Of a stretch of DNA of 64,000 nt, positions 34,517 to 44,930 are shown piece by piece. The stretch covers positions 697,422,197 through 697,486,196 of the forward strand of contig VDFB02270651.1 in assembly GCA_007258455.2 (NCBI GenBank). Direction: 5' to 3'. The notes beneath the pieces were generated by a model, which did no database searches, was not told where the DNA came from, and saw only the letters and a program-made list of their open reading frames with translations. How positions within the stretch are numbered: the stretch's first letter is position 1; the number at the start of each line of letters is the position of its first letter. The stretch is from Sequoia sempervirens (taxonomy: Eukaryota; Streptophyta; Pinopsida; Cupressales; Cupressaceae). A program made the translations under genes and the position numbers.

Positions 34517-35960
34517 TTAATGTGTTGTACACATTCACATTGAATCTAGGGCCCTTTTAATACAATGTAGTTAAATTTTAGCTTATTTAGTGTGTTGTAA
34601 AGTGTTGTAAATGTACACTTCCACACTTATCTAGGGTTTTAGTAATTAATTATGGTTAATTAGAGCTTAATTTTCCCTTTAATTCAAATTGAAGCCCCCT
34701 GAATTGCATTTTTTGAAGGATCTATCCTAACACCCAATAATGATATTGCACGACATTTAATTTGGAAAATTTTAGGTCCTAGAAAATGGTGTTAGGACCC
34801 ATTTTCCACTAATGGTGAATGGGTCCTCTCCACATAGGACAACCCTTTCTTGGAATTTTTGAAATGGGTTTTTGATGTTATTTCATCCCCAGAAGCATGG
34901 TCCTAGTAAGTTGTGCTAGGACCCATTCACCATTAGTGGTGAATGGGTCCTCATCACATAGGACACCCCATTTTGAATTTAATCATGGTAGGATTATAAT
35001 GATTTTCAATCCTAGATCTGGTGTCGGCTTAAATTATTTGAATTTCAAGGTTAATCTCTAGATTGAGTATAAATATGGGGTTAATTCACATAGTTTCACC
35101 TAAGAATTATTATATGATCATCCTAAGAGTTGAAATGAGCTTTATAGAGTTAACAAGAGTATTTCAAGGGCATTCAAAGGCATATTAGTGAAGTTTATTG
35201 TAGCAATTCAAGATCATATCATTGTGTCAAAGGCATAGTGCATTCAAGCATGTTGTTGAGCTAAGATTGTTGATGTAGGATTGAGGATCTATTTGCAAGC
35301 CTTGTTTCACATCTAATTTGAGATCAAAATCTACATTCTCCATGGCCGCTTCATATTATTTTGTAGATATACATTCCAATTCAATGTCCAAGGTATCATC
35401 ATTTCATATTTCATGTTTCATGTCCTTATTTCATTATTTCAACATTTGGTTTAATTACCTAAAAGTGGTTTGACCTAGGAAAACCCATATTCAATAAAAA
35501 AAATAAAAAAATTATCCTCTCAAATGTTTGTTTAAATATTTATAGGTTGAAGATCAAGTGGAAAACAAGATTGGAGAAAAAATTTGTAAAAGTTGTCAAG
35601 TTGCAAAATTGTCATTCATATTCCAAGAACACGGAAATAAGGTTACAAAATTTGTTTCAAGTTTTTGGGAGCTGATCATCAAGGATCTGAGAGTGTAGAC
35701 ATCAAGGAATAGAACCAAAATTTCAGTTTTAGAAACCCTACTAGGGACCCATTTTCCACTAAAGGCGAATGAGTCTCTTGTGACCTAAAAACAACCTTTT
35801 TTCAGCAAGGTACACATCATTCTAGCATCTCAAAACTTCCCTCATTTTTGGTATAATAGTTAGGATTGATTTTTCATTGTTATTTGCATCATATCTTGCA
35901 CGCAATTTCATGTTTTATAAGACAAATTGATGGTTCATCATTTTGATCAATTCATTTTGA
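34517..35960 (+). repeat. LTR fragment of a third family with perfect palindrome
   Basis: Resembles families A and B in order of parts but differs in sequence. It has two inverted repeats near 34797-34828 and 34919-34950, a TATA box TATAAATAT at 35068-35076, an intron-like segment 35393-35545 (CAAG|GTATCA to TTTATAG, 153 nt), and another inverted repeat at 35752-35783. Start and end are not preserved. Confidence 0.65.
34919..34950. repeat. Perfect palindrome, 14-bp arms, 4-nt loop
   Basis: Arms GGACCCATTCACCA and TGGTGAATGGGTCC are exact reverse complements around TTAG. Close relatives with GAGTCC/GGACTC arms lie at 5608-5635, 6252-6293, 10736-10770, 11403-11436, 24024-24095, 24893-24924, 25675-25704, 31378-31451, 37826-37857, 38779-38855, 46019-46090, 53613-53645, 54310-54342, 54427-54458 and 55269-55343. 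Confidence 0.95.
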
Positions 35961-36062
35961 TGTAAACCCACCTACCTTTTTATATTAAACACTAATGAAC
36001 AATAATTATGGGGAATAGTGAGTGGAAAATAAAAAGAACCTATAGAGGCCACTAAGTTATTG

Positions 36063-36357
36063 GATTGAAATAATAGAGATGATAAAGAAAACACTATTAT
36101 TGGTCTTTCTCTTTCTAACTCTAAACTACATCATGTAGATTTAGATAAAACATCAACAAAAATTTGGGATGATTTGAATGAGTTGTTTGGAGTAAAATCA
36201 CTTAATGCAAAATTTTCTTTAAAACTTCAATTATTCAATTTCAAAATGGAAGATAGAATCACAATGACAAATCACATAAGTAATTTGAGGTGTCTCCTTA
36301 GGAAACTAGCAGAAGTCAATGCTCTGATAGATGATGATGATGCTAGAGCAATATTGT
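36063..36357 (+). pseudogene. Ty1/copia gag fragment
   Basis: Frame with LHHVDLDKTSTKIWDDLNEL followed by FSLKLQLFNFKM, then MTNHISNLRCLLRKLAEV and DDDDARAILL. That series (W-x-x-L, L-x-L-x-F-K-M, HI-x-x-x-x-L, DDxxxAxxLL) is the usual one of the Copia Gag domain (UBN2 type). One TGA lies near its left end. It is cut at 36357 by the start of a family B LTR, so only about 95 codons remain. No Copia zinc knuckle or protease follows. Gag would form the element's particle; this piece is dead. Confidence 0.8.
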
Positions 36358-37462
36358 TGTAATGACAGAAAAAGTACTCCCTAACATGGCCTTGATTTAG
36401 TGTTATAATATGTCTAACATATTCACATTAGGTCTTGGGCCCTTTTAAACTAAATGAGCTTATTAGTACTTATTTGAAGTGTTGTAAAGTGTTGTAACAC
36501 AATTTCACACTTTTCTAGGGTTTTATTAAATGATTGGGCTTCTTTAGGCTTTAATTGGTCTTATTTTGCATCCACAAGCCTCATTTAATGTATTATGACA
36601 TAAATCAATATCCAATCATAATTTGGGTGTTTTTTAGGTTGTGTGGTCTAGATTTGGTGGTCTAGGACTCATACACCACTTTGGGCATATGAGTCCCACC
36701 TAGGGATTTTGATCACGATCTAGATTTTACACCTTTCCAAGCATTTTTAAAAATTGTCCCATAAATTATGCCTAATGGGACTCATACACTACCTCGGGCC
36801 TATGATTTCCATGTGGCCCAAAATCAAAATTAATTCAAATTTTTGGTAGGATTTTATCCTCCTAGATCTGATGTTAGCTTGTAGTGTTGCAATTTTAGGA
36901 AATTTGGCATAAACATGTATAAATAAAGGTTTCTTTCACTCATTTTCACTAAGAATTCATGAGATCAATCTAGCAAGTTCAATGAGCATCCTTATAGAAA
37001 ATTTAAGTTCACAAGATCATTCAAGAGAATTCAAGGGTAGATTATCAAGCATTTTAGAGCATTATTCAAGTATCAAGCATCATGTCAAAGTCTTCATGCA
37101 TCACATTTGTTTTTGAGCTAACAATTGTGATGTAGGGTTTTATGATTCAAGCTAGCATTTCATTCAAGATCTATCATATTCAAGGAAGAGTCAAGATTTG
37201 TATCCATTGGATCCATCTCACACATGTTTGCAACACTTCATTGCTAGGGTTTGGTGAGTTGCAACACCATATTTTGTTCATTGATGATTCTCCATTCCTA
37301 TTTCATTTCATTTCAAGGTTTAATTACCAAATTGAGGTTTCACAAAGGAAAACCCCTTTCCATTAATAAAACAACATTTTCCCCTCTCTTTAGTGTTTGA
37401 TTTGTAGGTTTAGGTTGAAGAAAGTTGTCAAAGTGTTCAAAGTTTTCAAAGTTGTCACCTTG
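36358..37462 (+). repeat. Family B LTR, 5' part, host of the large insertion
   Basis: Starts TGTAATGACAG inside the Copia gag. TATA-like TATAAATAA 36918-36926; intron-like segment 37254-37407 (GTGAGTT to TTTGTAG, 154 nt). It stops at GTTGTCACCTTG; the following LTR bases are found again at 55562-55576, after the 18.1-kb minus element. Confidence 0.85.
37458..37462 (+). repeat. Target-site duplication CCTTG (left)
   Basis: CCTTG at 37458-37462 and 55562-55566 is a perfect 5-bp duplication. The joined sequence reads TCACCTTGCATTGGAGA, as in the uninterrupted family B LTR at 33861. Confidence 0.95.
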
Positions 37463-39070
37463 TGGAACCTCTTAAAATGGGTGCAAATTGGATTTGATGG
37501 ATTAAGATATGATGTATTAACACCCCATTTCAAAGAGACTCCACTCAAGGATAACCCTAGAGATCTCAATGCAAAGGAGATTGAAATATTGTAATAGGGA
37601 AGTCCTAGAGATTGAATGATAGCTAATGAGGGGTTCACCACCAAGTTTAAACTTGAAAAAGATAATGAAATGGAAGATGTAAAATAAAACCCTAATTTAA
37701 TGCAATGACTTAGAAAATGCCTTAAAAATGCGAGAAAAATAGAATAGAAAGGAAAAAGTGGGAATGATGTGCACCTGGAAACAATGCTGAAATTCTAGAA
37801 ATTTTGACCTTTTGACCAAATGGGACTCATTTGCCAATCTAGGTGAATCAGTCCCAGATCAAGGTTTTTGCATAGGAGTTTGTTTTGGGAAAAAGGGCAA
37901 TGGAATATGTAAATGGATCTAGCAAATAGCTACATTGGGACTCATTCACCACTATTGTTGAATCAATCTCGTTCTGCATTTTTAGAAATTAAAAGATCTA
38001 ATATGAACTTCAACACCTGGCCTTTCCTTCCAATCTGAGTTCCAAATCTAAATCTACGAAAAACATGTACAAAATATAATTATACTTTATTTTCTAATGG
38101 GGGGTTTTCCTTGGTCAAACCCCTAGTTTGGTAATCAAGCCTTGATAAGAATAAATAAACGTGCATGAAAACCCTAACCTTAAGTGTGTCTAAGACTAAG
38201 AAATTTGAAACATGATGCAATCCTATTCTAATGTGCAAGAATATGATGCAATGATGGAAATGTAGAGATGAATGAATCACTTGTGATGATCCTCAATCAC
38301 CCAAATGATCTCTAATGATGCATGTACGTTCCTTAGGCTGAATATAAAATGATAATGGAAGATGTAATCACTTAGGAAACAAGTCTTTAAGCTTGGCTTA
38401 TAGCTAGTTGCATCTCCCCAACCTAGAATCCATCATGATTCACCATAGGCATCCATGATCTACCCTTGAAAATGCTAGATATTGATTTAAAGTGAGCTTG
38501 AAGACCTATAAAAAATCTTTGATGTTGCTCCAATGCTTCAACTTTACTTTCTCTTGAAATGAGAATTCTCTTGTGAAAGCTTTGCTTGAAAATTCTTGAT
38601 GCTTAATTCTTGAAAATTCTTCCTCAAAGGGCTTAGCTATGATAAAAATTACTTAGAAGCTTTCTTTTATAGGAATCCACACCTAATTGACCGTCATTTA
38701 AATCTCAAAGGCCAACATCCACAAAAAACTTGAATTAAATTGATGATTTCTTGCTCAAATTTGAAAAAGACCCCAAATGGGACTCATTCACCACACTTGG
38801 TGAATGTGTCCCACCTAAGGGGACTCATTCACCCAAGGTGGAAAATGAGTCCCACCTTAGCTTTTTGAGGTGGGTTTCTGGATTTTTTGGTGTTTTTAAT
38901 GATTTTATAGGATTTTTAGGTGAAATGAGCCTTGAGATACAAAATAATGGGTCCTAGGGGCCTATAAATGATGATTAAAGGACAATTAATGTAAGGGTAT
39001 GCAAGATAGGTCCAAATTAGACCAAGGATTGTCCTATCTCCAAGAATGGAGTACAATTTTAGTGGTATCA
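37463..39070 (-). repeat. 3' LTR of the 37463-55561 element
   Basis: Aligns with 53936-55561 along its length. Plus-strand ends are TGGAACCTC and GGTATCA. Minus-strand TATA-like CTATAAAAG at 38672-38664. Two inverted repeats at 38779-38855 lie in U3; others are at 37826-37857 and 37939-37970. Confidence 0.9.
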
Positions 39071-39090
39071 TTTAGCCCCCACTTTAGTGC
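39071..39090 (-). promoter_or_regulatory. Polypurine tract (minus)
   Basis: Minus strand reads GCACTAAAGTGGGGGCTAAA directly before the LTR; same tract as in the plus-strand elements. Confidence 0.9.
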
Positions 39091-39648
39091 CCACATGACC
39101 CTACATACATATGTAAGCTAAAGGAATCTAAATAGTACACTTTATAAAAGGATGCTCATTCACAATACAGGAGAATGAAGCCTGGGTGTAGTCATGTGTA
39201 AAACCACAACATTAGGAACTGCATCCTACAACACAAATTCATTAGTTGTCCAAAAATCCTTTTATCTAACTTTTTTCTAGAAATCAAATTCAAGGATAGA
39301 TGTATGCCCCCCTTGATTCTGCTTGCTTTATGGAGGTGGAATCAAGGTAGACATTTAGCCACATCAAGTGAGATGATTCATATCATAGGGCATTTCCAAG
39401 TACCATGCCACATAATGATATATATTTGATGATGTCAGGAGTGGAATTACGATTTCAATGCAACAAACAACGTTGAAAATAGAGTTCTCTAGCACCTGTT
39501 CTACAAATTTTATTTAAATGCACTTTTTAACCCTAATGTAGTAAAAACCCTAGTTTTAACTTACATAAGAGGAAAAAGTGAAGTAAATTGTAACTTTCTT
39601 TATTATTTACCTTTTTATAGCTTGAGAGTGATTGAAGAGGAGTGAAAG
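39091..39648. other. Spacer between PPT and the antisense gene
   Basis: No frame seen. On the plus strand this would be the promoter region of the PMD gene; CTTTTTATAG near 39612 is a weak TATA candidate about 40 nt upstream of the ATG. Confidence 0.4.
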
Positions 39649-42042
39649 ATGCCTAGTAGACAAGATTATAGACCTGTGAGATTGGACATGCTGCAGAACC
39701 AAGTGGCCGACAACGAGCACTACCATCAGGTGAGTTGAATGTTTTTCCTTTGCTTTGTTCTTAGATAGTGATTTTATGAATTTTACACATTTCTAGGTTA
39801 ATCTAGGGCACTAGAAGAAAAGTTCACAAAGCATCCCATTTCTTCACAAAGTGTCCTCTTGTTTCGCAAAGTGGCCCTTTGTTTGCGAAGTGTCCCACGT
39901 TTTTGCAAAGTGTCCCATTTCTTCGCAAACCATCCAAAAAGGGTTCTAAAGTGTCTAGGGCCTCTAGGAAAGCACACTATAAAAAATTTAGAATAATTTT
40001 ATGATTGTTGATGTAAAAATTGAATAGTTTAGAATACTTATAACACATATTTTTACTTTTTGTTAGGTTCCCACCTGTTTGTGCTAGGGTATGGGTGGTA
40101 GGTAGATCAGTCCTCTCTGAGATTTAGCGCCCACTCTTTTAGTGGAGGATACAAAGTTGTTATAGACTATAGGATTATACTGGGCGTACCTCATGCCCCC
40201 ATGAGGTACCATGATGCGATGCTAATGGTGCTAGTAGAGCATTGGGATGTTGATACATGTACATTCCATTTACCAACTAAAGAGATCACTATCACACTAG
40301 AGAACATACACCGCATATTCCGAGTTCCTATTTAGGGTGAGAAAGTATGTTTCCATGTGGAGCAATCATTTCATGAGATGAAAAATGACATGTAGTATTG
40401 CTTTTGTGGACTAGTACATAATGAGAGAGTGAGAGTGTAGATAGATTTAGCAATGCTTCTATACTCATGGGCCCCACTAGTTAGATAGATTATGATGCTT
40501 ACGGTAGCACTAGTACTCATCCCTGGCAGGTGGGGAGCACACCTAGAGGGAGGACTAGTACACCTGATATGAGGGATGGTAGAGCACCAAATAGTATATT
40601 CCTAGGGGTGTTGTATCCTAGCTCACATATATTATGATCTTGGATGGTCTTTCTTTTGGAAGGTGGAAAATATGGTACACTATATGCTTCTATAGGTTTG
40701 GTTCCTTGAGCATATCACTTGTACCAAACTTATCAGCTTCCCATGTTTGATAGCCTTAGGGTATCCTCGGGCCTTCAAATATCCTCTATGATGGTTTTGG
40801 AAGTATGGTGATTTACACTTTTGGAGGGTGCGATTTGACCAACTGGAGGAGGACAAGATCCTTTGGAGACCTTATCAGCTTGTGCTTCAGTGGCTAGATC
40901 ACACTCGATAGATGAGGAGATTACAACTTGACAGATTTTTGATTGGAAAACATGATTACGTAGTAAATCCTTTCTACTACAATCAGGTCATGGGACAGTT
41001 TGGACAAATGTAGATAACACCCAGGGAATGACCATTGTAGAGGATGTTGTCCATAGTGACTCCAGGTACTTGGATCACGATACGCCTCTGATCTCTGATT
41101 CGGATGACGTCAGTGCCAGAAATGACTATGAGGAGTGGTGGATAGTATCACAACTAGATCTCATATTTCCAATGGAGGAGTTGATATATGATGCAGGACC
41201 ACTCTGAAATGAGGGAGATGATGTAGAGGACCAGGCTAAGGAGACACAATATAGGGTTGTAGACATATTTACAAATTTCATAGATGAGGAGTACGATGAG
41301 GACAAAGATCCTGACTATGATGGCTAGGATAGAGGAGATGAGGAGGATGATGAGGAGGACTAGGAGGAGGGTGAGGATGAGGAGCCATCCATGAGTGACG
41401 GTGATGAGGGAGTAGATGAGGATTCAATAGAGCATGAGTGGCAATATTTCTCTCCCATTCATATGACTAGATCATGAGTAGTAGTTGTAGAAGGCACCAA
41501 TACCCATATTCATGGAGAGGCTAGTAGATCCTCCATGCCTCCTTCATGTGTGGAGAGTGATTTTACACAGCCTACGAGAGATATAGGTGATGGTATTTTA
41601 TTTATTGTTGTAGTTTATGCTTATGATTTATATATGTATCATGAAGTGTACTAATTATGCTTATGGTTTGTATCTTGCAGGGTCTATGAAAAATTTTCAA
41701 TATCTCTATCGACAGGTGGCTACAAAGATAGTTCCCCCATAAGTCGATGAGGATGCCATAGACTCATAATATGTGCCCCCACCTTGTGTAGATCAAGACC
41801 TAGAGTCATTCAGGCGATACGTCATACTACAGGTATTGTATGAGAGTTTAGGGAGGCACATCCATCAAACTAATGTTTCCCTAGAGGCACAATCATCCCA
41901 GACCCCAGCAAAGTTTGAGAGACTAGAGGTAGAGGTAGCTAGGATATAGGTGGAGAGAGATTAGATAGCAAGAGCACATTGGGAGGCCCTTGGACAGATA
42001 CGAGGCTTAGACTTTGCTCTCAGTACATTCAGTGGATCGTGA
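39649..42042 (+). pseudogene. Plant mobile domain (PMD) protein gene, three exons, antisense to the host element
   Basis: Exon 1 39649-39729 (MPSRQDYRPVRLDML...) ends CAG|GTGAGT; intron 1 to TTTTTGTTAG (40066); exon 2 40067-41586; intron 2 41587-41680 (G|GTGATG to TTGCAG); exon 3 41681-42042. Exon 2 has the PMD signature TCTFHLPTKEITITLENIHR, then FRVPI, and further on RVRFDQLEEDKILWRPY. It then turns strongly acidic (41270-41440, runs of Asp/Glu). PMD proteins include the nuclear MAIN/MAIL1 group and transposon-borne members; the molecular role is unsettled. At least two frameshifts (near 40100 and 41010) and many stops, mostly TAG, kill it. GC content and codon use look unlike the flanks. 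Its place between INT and the 3' LTR, on the opposite strand, argues for element cargo rather than a host gene. Confidence 0.8.
39822..39935 (+). repeat. Intronic minisatellite, about six 20-bp units
   Basis: Repeats of (T)TTTCTTCGCAAAGTGTCCC with variants, inside intron 1 of the PMD gene. Higher GC than the surroundings. Confidence 0.85.
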
Positions 42043-42583
42043 TCATGATTGCACACCACTGTCTCCTGAAATACTACTACTAGACAGATGTGACCACCAA
42101 GTCCCAAGGGATCTAGTAGTCACAGGCCTAAGTAGTATTGTATATATTGATGACATGTACACAAAACTTGATATATATATATATCAACACTTGATGTTTT
42201 ATTATTTGTGTTGAATTTTAAATGGAAATGTGATTAATTAAATAACCTTTGTAAGATTATTTAATGAATGTATTCATGATTTAACATGCATTATGTGATC
42301 TAATTAAACCTTATTATAGATTCTCTTAAATGCAACATTGTGATTAAGTATGTTATGGTAAATGAAATGCACGTATGATCTAAATGAAGAACATTAAATG
42401 CATATAAGGATCTAATCTAACATAAAACACAAGATAAGCTTGAAAAGTATGAGACCTAAAGTAATCAATTTAGTGTTTGAGACACAAATAATTGTTTGTT
42501 AAGAATGAATCAATGTGAGAGTATACAAAATTTCATCCTCTAGCTCTAAGATCACTGCTTTATCATTCATACCATTCAAGGGG
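42043..42583. other. Non-coding spacer
   Basis: AT-rich; contains (TA)n near 42172-42184. It ends with CAAGGGGGC just before the 0.8-kb repeat. No gene seen. Confidence 0.45.
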
Positions 42584-43350
42584 GCTATGTGCAGGATCAT
42601 GATGAACCAAAAAGTGGCAATATGATGGGTATGTGGCTGATGATTTCTTTTTTACCCAAAATTGATGAAATGAAAAGAGTTTTTAAAGGAGATTCTTAGC
42701 TTTCCACCAATATAAATTATGCTTTACTTTGAATTTAATAAGTAATTATTATTCATTTTCTATTCAAATTACGACTAAAGTCCTGATTGATTGATTGATT
42801 GAAAAAATATATAGCTTTCAAATGGTATCACATTCTATGCTTGGCATACTATAGGATTAAAAAAAGAAAAATTGAGTTTTATGAAGTTTTGACCAATTTA
42901 AGGTGGTCAAGCATACGAGTTTTTTAATATTTTTTAAAAGTTGTAATAAAAAATTCATAATTAATTCTTTACTTGGAAAAAAATTATAAAATAATATGCA
43001 TCACATTGGGACATGAGTCCTCTACTTATATGTAAAATATTATAAAAAAATATTATCATTTTATTGTGGTTAGGGTGGTCAGACAGACACCTACTTCTTA
43101 TTTTTCCCTTGAAATTTAAGTACTACTGCATTGAAATTTCAAATTTTCACCAAATAGATTTCTTTTTCTTAAAACAAAATCTAGTAGTTTAGAAACTACA
43201 TTCAATTTTCTACATATTATATTCTTACATATTTTTTAAATAATATAGATAACTTATTCAAATTTTTATGTCAAGTTGCCTAACTCTGATTTTTCTGATT
43301 TTTTTGCCACTTAAGGGCCTATTTTTTCCATGATGATCATGCACATACCC
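42584..43350. mobile_element. 0.8-kb unclassified inverted-ended repeat, copy 1
   Basis: Begins GCTATGTGCAGGATCATGATG and ends CATGATGATCATGCACATACCC, which are imperfect reverse complements. It matches 52562-53363 in the same orientation. The flanks AGGGG (42579-42583) and GGGGG (43351-43355) agree at 4 of 5 bases. No coding frame. It begins six bases after the stop codon of integrase. Confidence 0.7.
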
Positions 43351-43355
43351 GGGGG

Positions 43356-44880
43356 TTAGACATAATATTGGTACAAATTTGTGGCATTGATAGGTTCTTT
43401 TAGGGGTGTTCCATCTATTTTAGTTAACGTATATGCACCAGACCCATAAATTTTATTGATTATGTAAGGTCCTAACCAATTAGGACTAAGCTTTCCTTTT
43501 TCATTCGGGTCATAATTAACGTTATGCCAATTTTTAGATAAGACTAGGTCACCTTTGTTGAATGTGTGAGGGATAACATTTTCATTGTAAATATGCTATC
43601 ATCTTTAACAATAAGCTTGCAGATCATGCTCAAGAGCATTGATGCACTATTCATCGAGGATTTCAAGTTGTTGCAATCATTTTTCTTTAGAATTTTTGTA
43701 ATCAATAAGCCCTTGAAGAGCAATTCTTAATGTAGGAATCTCTAACTCTAAGGACATTACTTCCTCATTCCCATAGACCAGCTTACAAGGAGTAGTTCCT
43801 ATAGATGATTTGACACTTGTGCAATAAGCCCATAGTGCATATTGTAATTGTATGTGCTAATCCTTATTATGCTTGTTAACAATTTTCTTTAGAACTTGTT
43901 CAATAGTCTTATTAGTTGATTCAACTTGACCATTGGATTGTGGATAATAGGGTGTTGAGAAGCGATGTTGTATGTTAAATGTTTCTAAGAACTTATTCAT
44001 GTCATTATTTTAAATTGTGTACCATTATCAAAGACTAATGTGGAAGGGAGTCTAAAGCAGACAATAATGTGTTCCAATATGAAAAAACATATTACGTAAG
44101 TTGTTTTTGATTGAAGAGGAATGGCTTCCACCCATTTTGTGAAATAATTTGTTGCTATGATTATGAATGTATGTCCAATGGAAGAGGGGGGGAAATTTTC
44201 CCTATAATGTCTAAACCCCAAATTGCAAAAGGACATATCGGGACATGAGCTCAAAATTCGTAAGCAAGGCGTGGATCAGATTGCTATGCTCTTGAAATTT
44301 GTGGCATTTTATTACATAATAAAAAAAAATTTGTTCCATATGTCTCCAATAGTATCCAATGTGAATAAGTTTTTGAACTAATATTTTTCCTCCAAAATGG
44401 CTGCCACAAGCACCTACATGCCCTTGTTCAAGTGTTGTGGGGATTTTGGATTTGTTAAGGCATCTAAATAAGAGACCATTGAATGATCTCCAATACAACA
44501 CATTGACAAGAATTATGTACTTAGATGCAAGTTTTCGTAAGCAAGCCCGAATGTTCTTTGTTGTTGGCTTGGGAATGGTGTCGTCTTTCAAATAGTTAGC
44601 TATTGTATCATACCATTCACTTGAGTCTTCTTTAGTTGTTGCTAATATTTCCTATGTTTTATCATCAATTGATGGTTTCATGATTGAATGAACAATAAAT
44701 GTAAAGTCCTTTTAAGGGTCTTAAGGTGATATAATAGAAGTTGCACTCGTTATTGCATTCGCATGTTGATTATATTTTTGTGGAATTCTTTCAATGTTAA
44801 ATGATTCAAAATTATCTAGAAAATTCATTGTGAGATCCTTGTATTTCGATAATGTGTCATGTTTTGCTTGTGTTTAGTTG
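43356..44880 (-). pseudogene. Integrase (and tail of second RNase H), Ty3/gypsy Tat-type
   Basis: Minus frames give, in order: the end of the RNase H domain (NIERIPQKYNQHANA, about 44800), the zinc-binding H2C2 domain (HVGACGSHFGGK ... CHKFQEHSN, about 44440-44290), the catalytic core (IIATNYFTKWVEAIPL, then VFDNGTQF, then STPYYPQSNGQVESTN), and the C-terminal beta-rich end (LGPYIINKIYGSGAYTLTKI, stop at 43358-43356). Integrase inserts the cDNA by the D,D-35-E triad. The first Asp (usually AIDYFTKW) is Asn here, a GAT to AAT change; the second Asp and the Glu are kept. Frameshifts near 44235 and 44007 and several stops are present. The 5' part is cut by the nested insertions at about 44900. 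Confidence 0.85.
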
Positions 44881-44930
44881 AAAAATGGATGCTTTATAGT
44901 TTAAGACATAAAAATTCACTTTCCTCCAAG

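Noticed and set aside
39649..42042. Functional host MAIN/MAIL1-type gene
   Set aside because: Many stops and two frameshifts, and its position inside a retrotransposon, argue for dead element cargo.
42571..42583. Polypurine tract CAAGGGGGC before the 0.8-kb repeat as evidence of a plus-strand element
   Set aside because: The second copy of the repeat has no such tract, no PBS is found beside either copy, and the tract overlaps the probable target duplication.
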